A stretch of DNA of 64,000 nucleotides from Paragonimus westermani (taxonomy: Eukaryota; Platyhelminthes; Trematoda; Plagiorchiida; Troglotrematidae), in contig QNGE01000274.1 of the NCBI GenBank assembly GCA_008508345.1, positions 90,802-154,801 on the forward strand, in the 5' to 3' direction. Below, piece after piece: positions 1-13,430 of the stretch (within the stretch, counting starts at the first letter, position 1; each line of letters opens with the position of its first letter). A model generated the notes under the pieces. The model had not been told where the DNA came from. It was given only the letters and a program-made list of their open reading frames with translations, and searched no databases. Made by a program: the position numbers and the translations under genes.

Positions 1-1907
1 GAGGAAGGCCACCCGAGGTGGTTGAAACGTAGAGTATTACAACTTGCTCGAAACGTTGTGTTATTCCCAATCTGTATATCAATAACATGTTAAACACGAC
101 GCCCAAACTATTCAACTTCATTCGTACTACATTTGGTGCGGATATCTTACAAGGTTTAAGATACTTCATTATTTTTGGAAAGTTAAACCTAAACTTCAAG
201 CCATCCCAACCTGAGTATTGAGTTTAATCTGATAGAGTTTTGGCAATGATTGTCGCTGTGACCAGTGCAAGCTATATATCAGTTATGCTGTGTCAAAAAG
301 CAATATTCCTTTATCCGAGTCAATATAAACAACGTAACCAAATTCCATCATTCGGTAATATAATATTACAAAACACTACCTCTCTTTATTGTTCATGTTT
401 CTTGTCTCAACTCACTATAGTCTGTGATTTTGATTTGTAGGGAAGCCTTGTGTAGGTCATACAATCATGTTCCCCAGTGGATTAGTAGTGATGAGAAATA
501 AACGATGAAGCTGTGCTTTATTTGGCCTGCTCAGATTTGCCCTTATTGCTTCATGAAAACAACAAAATCTTGAGAACACCTAAGTACGGATGTTCTTTAA
601 ATTGATCCAAGTGTTACCAACTCTTTTAGTTAAACAAATTTAATTTATAACCGATCTAACCGGGATAGGAGTGGGTTTATTAGCGCTGTACATAAGAAAA
701 AGCCAGGGACAAATAATTCCCACGAAAGTATGTTATAACTTGGTTACACCAGAAGTACTTCAAATGTCTTCGAGCTGTCACGTTCAATTTGTCAGTTCGA
801 TCGATATACAGTGAAATCGGTAGAATGACTAAATGAATGATATATAGATATACACATCCTACAAAGGTGTTATATGAATAAATTGTATAAGAAATGAAAC
901 CAAAGAACTTTGAAATGGACGTAGTTAAGCGGCGCTCATTTCTATTGTTGAGTTGGTTATAATTCAGATATAATTAAGTATACACACTTGATAATCGAAA
1001 CCAAGATTCCTCTTGAGCGTTGTGTCTGTGATTTATATGTGACTCGGATCTCAGTAAAATATCCAAAACTTTGTTGGATTCCATTGGAATGCTTTCCCCT
1101 CATCATATGCTTTTGAAAGGGGCATATTCCCCAGACATAATTTCTATATTTTCCCGCGTGAAACCAGTGGCAAAGTTTGAAACATCACCTTCTTACATGG
1201 TTTGTATGCTCGAATCACCTGCATTTGAACAGTGTCGTTACAGACTAATCATTTTATCGTGCTCTGTCATGCATACAAGCTGTCTGCTAATGCATATTTG
1301 CTAACTAAAGTTATCAGTCAGTTTTCGGCCTCATTAGGTGCTGCCAAACCAAAGGTAGCTTCCCCCTCGTTAGAATGAGCCCTTGGTCACATGGTTTGTT
1401 TCCTGTTGAACCACATTCCCGACTGAGTTGCACGTGTTTGTTACGTGAGTGTTTGCTGAAATGTTAATAAGCGAGCGACGCGTTTCCGCAAACCTATATA
1501 TCTATCGTTCGAGCACTGTAGTTGTTTGGAGGATGCTGCGGGCTTTCTCTTGTACGCAAACCGAATATACCTAACCTACTAGTTTGCTCTATGATCAGAC
1601 TGACGGTCGTCCTGGGCTAACATTATTAACCATCAAGATTTCTGCTTCTCCTCTTAAAAGCAACTTTTCAAAGTAGTATTAACCTAACTCAAAACTGATG
1701 TAGTTACTATTTCTCTAAATAAAGGACAGTCATTTGTAGCGATCAAGTGTGACCCAGTTTGTTTTAATATTTTGGCCACACCCTAATGGTATTTGCACAA
1801 AGAAATTAATGGTATTGACCTGTAAATAAATTATAAATACGGCTAATTTTTTGGCCTTTTCTCCCCAACATTAAATTCTATTGTTCTATGCTGTCGTCTC
1901 TTTTTAG
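1..1907 (+). other. Probable intron upstream of the GPCR TM3 exon; no exon recognised
   Basis: The first GPCR exon in the window opens at a splice acceptor and starts inside TM3, so this stretch is most simply intron (or intron plus unseen exons) of the same gene. I looked for a TM1 GN..V or TM2 LA..D segment in the + frames and found none. No transposon protein or strong repeat was recognised. The earlier exons coding for the N-terminus, TM1 and TM2 are probably upstream of base 1. Confidence 0.5.
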
Positions 1908-2432
1908 GTCACTTCCGTATGGTTAACAGTGGCATTCACTTCAGATCGATACCTAATGATATGTCATCCGTTCTTGGCCAAACGTTGGTGCACCATTAGC
2001 CTGGCGCGGCTGATAATCATCGCAGTCTACATTGCCAGTCTACTCTACAGCATTCCACGTTACTTTGAATATCAGGAATTTGAAGTGTATCTGCCATCAG
2101 ACATTCATCTGGACGAGAATCATCAAAACCAATCTACTTTGAACCAGTCACATGTTTCCAACCACTCAGTGCATCTTCAACGGATCGTTTGGTACGATTT
2201 GAGTGAATTCGGCAGCTCGAAAAAGTTCATGCATATTTACCACTTATGGTCGTGGAACATTCTAGTGGTGGCTCTACCGTTTGTCATGATAGTGGTGATG
2301 AACAGTTTTCTCATCTGCGAGGTGCGCAAGTCCAGTTCTCGTAATGCGAAACTTCACTATCATCCGACTAGCCGTCGTCATGATACAGATGTCATGCTGA
2401 TCGGGGTGATTGTCGTATTTCTCATCTGCCAG
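1908..2432 (+). CDS. Internal exon of a class A GPCR (end of TM3 to TM6), peptide-receptor-like
   Basis: This exon is open and in phase 0 at both ends: pyrimidine-rich acceptor CTCTTTTTAG before 1908, donor CAG|GTCAGT after 2432. It codes for 175 residues. Residues 13-15 are DRY at the end of TM3, followed by the usual ICL2 HPF. TM4 is about residues 32-52, TM5 about 109-136 with the conserved proline at 124, and TM6 starts near 161 and ends FLICQ. The second extracellular loop has three N-glycosylation sequons (74, 79, 85) but no cysteine, which is unusual because class A receptors normally have a loop cysteine bonded to TM3. The short ICL3 and FLICQ|TP toggle region resemble the invertebrate FMRFamide/neuropeptide receptor group. 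The family call is firm; the ligand is inference. An isolated reading frame would run to a stop at 2450, but that tail is intron. Confidence 0.88.
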
Positions 2433-2728
2433 GTCAGTCAGCAACTGTGATATTTTTTTCGGTTGGTTTTTGCAGAGTTGTTAGGCGATAAATACTTGAC
2501 TCATATTAGTTAGGATCAGAAAAAATGCAAATCCTCCATCCATTGAGAAAAGTACAGAAATTCGATTTGAAGTTGACATTTCAATGCACCACCGCTGGTC
2601 AAATATGACCAATCAGAAAATATACAAAACAGTATAGATTCAAAAGCGAAAGTGACAACCAAAGTGTTTCAGCCTTCCTGGCAACGTACAGAGCTATGAG
2701 AAGAATACCACTGTACATTACCAATCAA

Positions 2729-3029
2729 TGAACTGGCCCAAGAGTCGACTAATTGCATGAGGAATTTGCATCAACATCAGCGGATTATTGCCTCACCAAA
2801 TTAAAGCCAGTAGCTACTTCAGGCAATGCTCTAGTTTGGGTCAAGTGAAGTTCATTCAGTTCATATCTGTTGCACGGCATATCGTGAAATCACTACCCTA
2901 CACCCATAACAAGCTTGCATGCTCACAAATGAAACGAGCTACGCAGTTCTATCGCCGCACGTGAAATGACGGATCCCTTACAACAGATTTCCAATTCCAA
3001 ACCAGTGAGAAAGACATTCGGCCAAAGAT
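2729..3029 (+). repeat. Left arm of a 301-bp inverted repeat
   Basis: This segment is the reverse complement of 3642-3942. Coordinates pair without a gap (each pair sums to 6671), and base-by-base comparison by eye showed no mismatch. It begins TGAACTGGCCCAAGAGTCG, and the outer and inner flanks diverge immediately. No target-site duplication or known transposon terminus is evident, and no protein is encoded. Confidence 0.93.
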
Positions 3030-3641
3030 CGTAATCTCATCACTCTTCCTTAATGTTCTCCTTGTTGACGTAGTTCTGGTTCATTAAAGCTGGTAGTTAG
3101 CTGTTCAGCAGACTGTGTTCGGTTGTTTGGGGCACAACTAAGATTCCGACTCTTTCGTCTTCGTTGAGTAACGTCTGTTTTGGCTCTCTAAATCTTGCCG
3201 TTTTACATCTCCTCGTTTCCCGTTTGCTGCATAAAGCTTGAACATGCTTTAGTTTTTCATGTACAGACTAGGAGTTAGAATGGGGTCTGGCAGATACTTG
3301 GAACAACCGGTGTGGGTAGATCAAAGACAATGCAGACCCTTTCTGCAGGATGCGTGATCTACCGCAGCAACGGCACGGAGTGATGAGATTACGATATTCT
3401 CGAAGAACAGGTAGTAGTAAACGATTGTATGTGAAGGTGACCACTCGGTCTGAGGTTTCAGGTGTGCAATCACTGCCATTTACTCATTCGATGTACAGCA
3501 GGAACAGAGAACTACAACTTTGGATATTGAACATTGTAGAGAAATAGCGGAAATGATATCCGTCTTGATAATATGGAGGGCAGCGGTGACCGGTGATTAT
3601 TACGTATTCCAAACTTTGCCAACTGTTCACAGAGAGAGATC
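3030..3641 (+). other. 612-bp spacer (loop) of the inverted repeat
   Basis: This is single-copy sequence between the two arms. The longest open frame is 65 codons (3350-3547) with no recognisable domain, so I do not call a gene. If this is a foldback transposon, the loop encodes no transposase that I can see. Confidence 0.6.
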
Positions 3642-3942
3642 ATCTTTGGCCGAATGTCTTTCTCACTGGTTTGGAATTGGAAATCTGTTGTAAGGGATCC
3701 GTCATTTCACGTGCGGCGATAGAACTGCGTAGCTCGTTTCATTTGTGAGCATGCAAGCTTGTTATGGGTGTAGGGTAGTGATTTCACGATATGCCGTGCA
3801 ACAGATATGAACTGAATGAACTTCACTTGACCCAAACTAGAGCATTGCCTGAAGTAGCTACTGGCTTTAATTTGGTGAGGCAATAATCCGCTGATGTTGA
3901 TGCAAATTCCTCATGCAATTAGTCGACTCTTGGGCCAGTTCA
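3642..3942 (-). repeat. Right arm of the 301-bp inverted repeat
   Basis: Reverse-complement partner of 2729-3029, identical over all 301 positions as far as I can check by eye. In the unspliced GPCR transcript the two arms would pair as a long RNA duplex with a 612-nt loop. Confidence 0.93.
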
Positions 3943-6900
3943 CTAATTTTTACTCGCAGAAATGTAGTCCGTACTGTTCAGTTATTTAGAAACAAACGGC
4001 ACCTTCGGAATCATCTTGCAATATACGTAAACTATACGAGACGCTCACTGTTTGTGCTCTTTCAGAATCCTACGCATTTGAAGAGGCACGGGTTTTTCCA
4101 GCCTAATATAAAGCTCACTACGTGTATACAATCATTATCTGCCGTTTACAATTGTGAAGTTGTCCCTCAGTGAGACTGTTTATCAGAAATTGTCTCTCAG
4201 TCTCACATGTTATTTTATGCTGTGGTACAGTCTTGTATCCTTTGAGCCATTTTTGCATTTATCTTCGCTGATATGTGCGGATATAGACATCAACTGTGAC
4301 CTCCAGAAAGAGAAAATGGAATTAATTGAGACTTCAAACGCTTACGCTTTTCAGGTGGTTTGGTAGCTATAAATGGTTTATGGAAGGATCATCATCTGTA
4401 CGATTCGTTTTAGCTGGAAAACAGAAATGACTTCACTCAAAAGTTGCTCTGCGGTACACAACGTGCTGGAATATAAAAGCAAACTAATGTGCTCACGAGA
4501 TTTAAACTTCTTCAAATCAAACAATCAAAAAAAATGTCAATCAGAAACAATCTGCTGTCATGCTAGAATATTCTGGAGTTGGGCTGAAGCTCCAAGAATG
4601 GAAAACACACAGCTGGTGAAGGCCAGCCGAGCTTAGCCAATTAAGTAAACCATTCTTTAGCATGTAGAAGTGACGATCTGTTCGTAAACCATCATTCTTC
4701 TGCAAGTTCGCCCTCGACTTTTTGTTCCCGTGAGTTTGTAACCAAATAAACTGCACCAGAATAACCACTTGATTTTACCACGCCTGTGTTCATCAGATGA
4801 TTACGCATACGAAAACTATGGCGAATAAACCATCTAGCTGACAGCTATAAGCAATCTGATTGTACTCTAATGGTTCCACAAAACGAATCACTCGAAATAT
4901 CTGAAGTTGTGCATGGAGTCAGTGGAATTAAGGACAGACTATGACAAATCTCAAAACGTTTTAGTTGTACACAAACAAAAGTTTTTATTTGTTTGGTGAA
5001 AGAGAATGGCTTCAGCTTCGTTACTCGAGTTTTAGAAAGCCGGATTTCGGAAGGGAGTCTACATTTAAATCTACTGGATTAACTAATTAGACTTATCGAC
5101 TGAACACGGGGAGCTGTACTTGCTATGGTTTTCAAGTGCATGCCTTAGATCGCTGCCTGAGAGCTGCACACATATGTGTAGGGTGTCGGTAGGTCATTCA
5201 GTTAGAAACAGAAAGTAATTTCACCCGTACAGCAATTTGCTTTTAGCGGACGATATAATACCAGCCGAATGATTCACTGTTCCATATCTTAGTGTGTGAC
5301 TGCTGAAAAGAGAAAATAGCTAACCGATCCGTGTGTCTTGTATGTGGATTAGCCGGTCAAGTGCCGAGTCATCGCCATAAATTATTGTGCACTGCATTTC
5401 AGCACACTTTCAGCCTAAAGAACTGTAGTGAAATTTTTTGTGGGACTGTTGGCTAACAGCGTGATCTTTGGTCACGACAACCGCATAGCTTGCACAAACC
5501 CTATGTGAGATCAGAGAAAGTGACAGTGTATTCGTACAGTGATCGATGCAGAGTCGGCACAAGCGTATCAAGGAATATCGGCTGACTTGATTCAACACTG
5601 TTCTGAACAGATTGACTGAAAGCACGGATTTTGTATATCTGCCAATGCCAACCACACTTAGTCCTTCCGGTTAATCTACAAATTTTTCAACAAACACTCC
5701 AAAGTGGTCAGAAAACAAAGATAAACTGTCGCTGAATTGTTCACTGTTCGATTAATTAATTTATTTCTTCAAACATCTCGATTATTTGTGCAGGTCCAAC
5801 ATCTAATTTAATGATTTATCATCAAGTTGCGTCCATACCATAGATCTAACGTATCCCTATGTGAAACTTCACATCATTCCCGTTAGTAGCCATCAGTGAA
5901 CTGGTTGGACCACCTACGCTTGCACTTGTTCGGCATATTACGCAAACCAGTGATGTTCTGTTACATTTATTCCCGTTGTTTGCATAGTCATTTAACCTTG
6001 CTAGAGCCACATACTTTTATTGAGGCATCAAGTAAATTTAGAAAATAAATTATTGTCAACATTACTCTTGACTCGAAAACCTTTCCAAGAAAAGACTATA
6101 TAAGGATTTATTTGAAATCAGGTTGTACCGTTTGTTTCTAGTTTGACTGGAGCAACTTGGTAAGATAGGAAAAAATGAATTTGCTTACGCTAACTTTCAA
6201 CTGCACACTGTGGGATGGTTGAAAGCTTTTCGGCAAAATGACCTCGCGAAACAGGCCAACCATTTCGAGTTCTTTATGTGAACTTTGCTTTTCAAGAAAC
6301 TATTGAGAAAAATACAATTTATTCGGTTGAAATCATACGTGCGTGACCTTGAGATAATGTTTTCTGTGAGCTTATATATCAAACAAGGCCTCTTTGAAAA
6401 CAAGCATGTGTTTCTCAGCGAGTGAACTTCAGTTTACACACTTCCTTCGTTGTTACCAAAAAACACCACGACACCGCTCACCAATTCTAATACTTAACGT
6501 TTCTTTATCCTACAGCTGAATGCATGGTTGCAAAATACGCTTGTATATAGGGAAGTAAAAGAATGAGAAAGGAACAAAGTTGCCACCCTCGCCGGATCGT
6601 GGTTTTCTTTGGTTTAAAGTATGCTTATTAGTAATTTAAAGTATGCGCCGAAATCCCAAGGAAACATATATCGCGGACAATATGTATTTATAAGCAGTTT
6701 TTATGCAGGTTTTGTTTTTTTAAGTAACAGCTGTTGTTTTATTCAACCGAAGCGCCTTTATTTTGATTAACGATCTTTTGCTTATGGTTTTATAAAGTGT
6801 TCCTGAGGCAACCTTGTAATTTTGCACAGTTAAGTTGCGGCTTCATGTTCTTGGGCAAAAACAGTCACTGTCACGTTTTCAGCAATGTCTTAGCATTATT

Positions 6901-9900
6901 TACCGAGTTTTCTTCGAAATCCTTAGCAACAATTGATTTATTCCCTACGCGAGACACTAATCAGTATAGTATCTTGCGCACTCACTAGTGTTTTGTAATT
7001 TCTTTCGGAAATTGATTCCTTTGGTCAAAACGTTATATTTGATAAATGAAGTTCTGTGGTCAATATAACGCTCTGCAGAGAGTTTCCACACAACTCTCAA
7101 AACATACGCTTCGGATGGTTCGATGAAAGGTAAGAAACCTCGAGTTCTTAATACATTCAGCTTATCTAAGCATTCTCATATCGATATGAAAGGCAACGCA
7201 ATGAACTAAGTAGAAGGGGCTGGAATAACAATTCTCTAATCTGTGGTCAATCTGTCATTTAATTCATGTGTTTTACACGGTTTGTCTCTGTCATTAAACA
7301 GCTGATTGTACTTGTCGCGAAATGAAATGTTACACAGTCATCTCTTCGCCAGAATTTAGACTTGAGGGTCCTAAGAATGAAGTCCGATTTATTTCCGGTT
7401 TTGTTTCACAGTTATGATGAGTGTTTGATGCGTCTCCGCGGCAGTCGAACAAGAGCATGAGCAACTGATTTCAATTTCACTGTTTCACTGCCTAACCGGG
7501 GCTGAGTTCTTTATTTCTCCGCTTTTTTGCTTGAAAACTTCTTTCTCAAACAGGTGGTGAGGCCTAATTCGATGAAAATCACATAATTTAATTTGTGCTA
7601 TGAATTACGTGATCGTGAACTTCAGCGAGACAATTTGAAATTGTCTGTTGGTCAGTTGGAAGTTGGCCTATAATTACCTTAAGTCAAAGGGGCTCTAGAC
7701 TCAACGCTGCATCGAACGCAAACATTCTAAAAAAAGTTGTGAAAACACTATTGCAGAAATTAGGTTCTTTTTAGTGGACTGAGAATATTTTGTGAATGTT
7801 AAACGGGCTTCATGAGGAATAATGTGATCTCAGTCACTGCGACGTTGTCTGCCTACTTCCCACTCCACCGCAAGATTTACGATCAGAATACGGCGGATAA
7901 GTCAATGAAGTTGACTGATCATTTTATTGTCCGAGTTCATTGCAGTTCGAATAGCAAGTACGTACATGGTGAAAAATACGTTTGAATTTCACCTATAGAA
8001 GAGTAACTTGCACAACACAAAGACAGCCCTAATCAAAGCATTTTAAAAACAGCACCAACGTATTTTAATGAAAGTGCAACAGATGAAAAGCATTAATCTA
8101 AAAGTTGCAGTAAAGAATGTCGTACCAACGAACAAAATATTTTTTGGTTGTTGACTTTTAAATCTAACCATCACGAAGAATTTTTCAAGCAATGAATAAT
8201 TTAGAAGCTTTCTTCGGAAACTCATTTAACTACACAATAAATTTGGGTGCAGTTTCTTGTATTAGTTCAAGAGAATAGAGTAGAATATTGCAACTTGTGT
8301 TGTTTGCTTAAATACTTTACGGAACAAATTAAAATATGTGCAAAAACTGTTGTTTCATTGTCTCGGAATCACACATTTTAGAACCACCGTCAAGGCGTTC
8401 GGTAAACTGTTCAGATGCTCAGATTCCGAACAAAGATGATTCCTGTTTAATAATTAGAGTTGCTTCACCAGAGCAAACTTATAAGTATTGTAATCTTCAT
8501 TGCAAATTTCATTGGGCTACTCATTTATTCAGAATTATTTGATAGTTTGATAGTTTTTCTTAACTTGGTTTGCTTCGTCAGGATGCACAACACAAACAAG
8601 TAAGTTATCTTGGGTGGATTCCTTTGAAAGCAAGGAATAATGGGTAAAATATTTAATGTGTGAGTATATGGGTCTTTGAGTGGACAGTTTACGGGGTTTC
8701 TGTTCAATGACTCTTGTTTTGGGTTTACTAGGAGGAGACTGAAGGCGTTATCCGAAAGACGAGCTAATGTTTTTTTAGAGGTTCTATTCACAGAGAACTG
8801 CGGTCTCCAATTACTTAGAAAACGTTGAGTAACGAGACTGTGAAATTTCCGAGGACTATTATAAAGAGGGACGACTGTCTTCAGGAGTAAACAAATGTAA
8901 ATGTCAATTTTATTTCAAAGTATGACGAACAATATAATATCACATATCCCGTAGAACAATATTTCACTCAGTGCTGAACAGTTGCTGCAGAAGGACCTAT
9001 TTTTGATTCATGAACACAGAGGAATGATGAGAAGACAGCATGCTATAAAAACGTTGTTGTCGAAAAACGAACTGTTTGACAATGCGCTTTCACAGCAGTC
9101 AGTTTTCTACCCAATAAGGTGGACAGCACTCATCACATGCAAACTGAAACCGAGACCCTAGACAGATGGGTAAAGATGCGCGAGAGAGGACAAATAAGTG
9201 AAAACCTTCAGAGATTGGTCAGAAAACGAGTCAACAACAGTTCCGTTGCATGGACAATCTTCGCGTCTGATGTAGGTTAACTGGATGGGGCAAAGGTGGC
9301 CAACTAACAAGAGCTTACTTAAACAGTGTACAAGAACTTGTCAATCTCTGACCCGTAAGGCAAAGTTCAACGTATACGTGAAGTCTTAACCTTTTCTTTG
9401 TTCGGGAATATGGAACAGCACAAATAACGGATTTCGATTAATACATTGTTTGTTTTCTCTAACCCAGCGACCTCCACTTCAGTGCTATCAAAGACAAACG
9501 GTACTGAGCTGGAAAAAGAGCCGATCAATAGTCTCTGGTAGTTTATGTGGAACAACAAATATGTTCGTAACTTACAGAGCAGCCATATCATTTGCCAAAT
9601 GTAGTGCGACTTGTTCATCTACCGGAGAGCTAAGAAGAACGGTGTCTTCCGCAACTTCACTGTCAGTCAACTTATCAATGGGCAGAAATTCTACTCCAAC
9701 TTCCTCGGACCCGTTTTACTGCCATATCTGATTTTCTGCAAGGGTGAATTATAATGAGGTGACCGGAATCTTTTGTATTTGGAGAGTGTTTGAAATAGTT
9801 GTAGGTGAACACACTCTAATTTCAAAGTGGACATTGCATTCAGCAGATTAAAATTTCTGATTGAGGCATCCTTATGATGGAACCAAAACAGTCCTTCGGT

Positions 9901-10313
9901 GCACAATACTACGACGGCTGTTCGAGAACATCGATGGTGATGCTGTACCGTCACTCACGACGTGACATTTTGGATCGCTACACTCGCCGATTGGTCATAA
10001 AAACCGCTCTGTCCTCTTCTGAAGTTACCACACTACTAGACTTGGCAACATCTTGAATTCGACAGATGTGAATCTGGTTACACTACAATACATGATTTTC
10101 TGACACTTGTCCAGATAGTAGAATGCTTGTTGACGGATACCTATGTGAAAAGAACGAGTGTTTCCATTCCTCATAAAGGTCTGTCACTACAATTACCAAA
10201 AACAAACGGATAAGAAACCAAATCGGCTGAGATTTTATTGTGCTCCGTTACTGTGTGCTCTAATGCCACCTCGATTTTTGGCGAAGAACATTTAGGAATA
10301 TCATCATTAAGCG

Positions 10314-10331
10314 AACAACAACAACAACAAC
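10314..10331 (+). repeat. (AAC)6 microsatellite
   Basis: Six uninterrupted AAC units inside the GPCR intron. It is a simple-sequence tract with no evident function. Confidence 0.9.
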
Positions 10332-12619
10332 ACAACTGCCTGGGCCGTCAGAAAACAGTTGAATTCTCTCTCAAAACGTTCGATCTACTTGTCAAATCGT
10401 TGCGAGAAGCTGCGGATTCGTAAGCTGTCATTTCACATGACCTTACGGACAACTTGTCAGTGGTCATTGTGACCACCCAAGTGATGTTTTCACCTGTCCG
10501 ATCGGCTTGGACGTGTAAGATTCACGGTCCTCACAAATAATTTCGGTAAATTGGTGCTCCGCCCCAAAGTGCACTTCGTCGAGTTTAGAGTCAGGAACAC
10601 GATCAACGTTTATTTAAAATCTCTGCGGTTCTTCGCAGAAATCCACATCTGTTCCATCTGCAGAGCCTCTTTGGAACAGATTTATGAAACGCTGACGCAC
10701 TCTTTACGATTTCCGCCCACTACTCCTTTGGATAACAGCAATGATGTGTTATGGACTGTTTAATTATCAGCATTATGCAAGATACTGCTCCTACACCTTG
10801 ATAGCTCAAGTCGCATCATCACCACCTTAGTTTTGATAGTAAATCATGACTGAGTCAAGCATAAGCACTGTGGGAACTAAAAGCAGCGTGAAGTAAAAGT
10901 GAACAGAATAGTTAACATACTGACATCACCAGAAACAGATTGCAATATGGTCAACTTACATCCGTGTCCACATGACAGGGCGGTTTCCGTGTATTTAGTG
11001 TTCTTTGTAACGTTGAAGTAAATGGCTCGATACGCAGATTCCGTGAAATCCACGCGGTTACAATAAACAATCATAAGTGTCTATAGATCTCTCCTGGACA
11101 TCAAACCTACTACACATTTGTTTACATCCTAAACTTCAATGACGACTTTATGCGTTCACACCAAAACGATGTTTAACTCTTAATCCTTATTGAAAGATGA
11201 AAGGTGACATTTCGAAAATGGTTTATGAAAACATTTTTGTTATGTATTTTCAACACGGTTAGCTGTGACAAATAAACAACATCACTATGGTATGTATTAG
11301 AAGACTTCCTCCGAAGTGGTGAACACGAGAGCTTGGAAGCAAACATTCACTGAGATGCGAACCAGCAAACTTTGTCCAGATCTCAGTTTGGTACTCACTT
11401 TGGTTAGACCTCGAGAATCGACTTCATTATCACTAGAGCACCGGGTAGTGAATTGCTGCGTTTTGTGGTGTTGAGAGGAAAAACGAAACAGCCACCAGGA
11501 TCATCCACGCTTCTTTCTGGGGCACTGCGTCATCCAACCGTAGAATCAACCGTGATCACTAGCTCAGCTAACTGAATCGTTTGTGGAAGCGTGCAAACAT
11601 CAAAGAAGTTCGTTGGTAACCTTGACTTGACGTACGGAAATTGAAAAGCGCAGGTCAGATAGAGTCCAGGCGAGTAATTAGATCTACCTGAAATTTGATT
11701 TCGAAAAGTGACCTGCCGCTTATGCCACGGAAGTTAGTTAACTTGATGAATTCTACTCGCTTTGTGTGACTCAGAAACCTGACCACAGAGGCAACATGAT
11801 ACATAGTTTCCACGGAGAATTATAAAGAGATTTAATGAGGCAAAATTTCTACTGATGTGACATAGAGAGTTTAGTCAAACCTGAGGCTCAACGAATGACA
11901 CATTGTCATCTGATTCCGATAAATATTGCTCGCAGAGTAAATATTTGAGGTTAATATAACCTTCCGAGTTGCAATCAGTGTTCAAAAGTGTTGAATAATA
12001 TATTAAAGTTATCCTTCAAACAGTAGAAGATGGTGTAATTTTTTAGAAGGGTTATTCTTTCGTAAGGTAGAAAAAGTAGTGTTGCGAGTGTGAAAATTGT
12101 TTATTATATAGATAGAGCACGACAACTAATCTACTTCGGAGCAAACAACAGAACAGTATCGCATCACAGGAATATGATAGATTTTTGTTCGGCTTCTTTT
12201 TTGGAGTACTCTAACATGGCTCAACCTCAGTTTGCCGTTTCTTTTGGAACCGATGAATCTTTGAGTCCCGTATACTACTTGGAACTACCTAAAGAGATCA
12301 CGTGGAGCTCAGTAGAACAGTAGAACTATTGAAGATTTGAGTAGAACGCTCAACGCTTCCGATATGATCTCATAACTCGGCCGATGGAAAACATACTAAA
12401 TGAAATCTGTAGTTTCCGTAATTAACTAAATTACAGCCAAAATCGGAGGGATTTAGAGCTGAACTCCTCAGCAGTTAAAGCACCCGTTTTATTGCTCACT
12501 AGCAACACCACAATTAAGTAATGAATTTCAAGTCTTTTGTAGGAGCGTGCGGAAAATACTTACTTCTGTAACCACGTCTTTCATATCTGCCCGAATAAAC
12601 AGAATATTCTCCATGTTGT

Positions 12620-13430
12620 ACGGTGACAAGTCCGGCGAGCTTTCTCAACGGTGACGATCGTTTGAAGTTAGCTCCGTCATTCACGGGAACTCCTCACCAT
12701 GATACACAACAATACACCTTGCAAACGAACAAACGAGCTGCAAGTGGGAGTAAGGCGTCATCAGCNNNNNNNNNNNNNNNNNNNNNNNNNNNNNNNNNNN
12801 NNNNNNNNNNNNNNNNNNNNNNNNNNNNNNNNNNNNNNNNNNNNNNNNNNNNNNNNNNNNNNNNNNNNNNNNNNNNNNNNNNNNNNNNNNNNNNNNNNNN
12901 NNNNNNNNNNNNNNNNNNNNNNNNNNNNNNNNNNNNNNNNNNNNNNNNNNNNNNNNNNNNNNNNNNNNNNNNNNNNNNNNNNNNNNNNNNNNNNNNNNNN
13001 NNNNNNNNNNNNNNNNNNNNNNNNNNNNNNNNNNNNNNNNNNNNNNNNNNNNNNNNNNNNNNNNNNNNNNNNNNNNNNNNNNNNNNNNNNNNNNNNNNNN
13101 NNNNNNNNNNNNNNNNNNNNNNNNNNNNNNNNNNNNNNNNNNNNNNNNNNNNNNNNAGACAATCCTCCATTATTTCGTCTATGACGAAATTAAACAAAAA
13201 TGGTGACAGCGGACAGCCTCGACGTACGCCACTCATGGTGCTGAAACTGTCGGACAGTTCACCGTAAACCATAATATAAGACGAAATATGGGAAACTAGG
13301 AGGTTATCAGTCGTCCTCATTGGTTACCAAAATCGTATTCACTTTCCGAAATGAGCCAAAACTTCGACATCAAACCCATCAAGTTCTCTCTGCTCATCTA
13401 AATTTGAACAAACTGAACGCGGGCATGTAG
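12620..13430 (-). pseudogene. Non-LTR (LINE) retrotransposon reverse-transcriptase relic, split by an assembly gap
   Basis: On the minus strand, 13320-13157 reads through YGELSDSF and SGVRRGCPLSPFLFNF, which is the RT motif with the conserved GCP.SP..FN core (Q of RQG replaced by R), then FVIDEIMED. Upstream in the same frame, 13430-13321 resembles the segment preceding this motif (FDVEVLAHFG) but has two stops. The remainder falls into the run of N. Beyond the gap (12765-12620) the frames resemble the RT C-terminal VLLYG.E.W region in shifted frames, at the distance expected if the gap length is about right. That second part is inference. The element is inactive and antisense to the GPCR. 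The clade (RTE- or CR1-like) cannot be fixed from this much sequence. Confidence 0.7.
12766..13156. other. Assembly gap (391 N)
   Basis: An unbroken run of N lies inside the LINE relic. The missing sequence should contain the catalytic YADD segment of the reverse transcriptase if the element is collinear. Repeat copy number is a likely cause of the gap. Confidence 0.99.

Noticed and set aside
2433..2450. Continuation of the receptor frame past the donor to a TGA
   Set aside because: Using it would end the receptor inside TM6; splicing at 2432 restores TM6 and TM7 exactly in phase.
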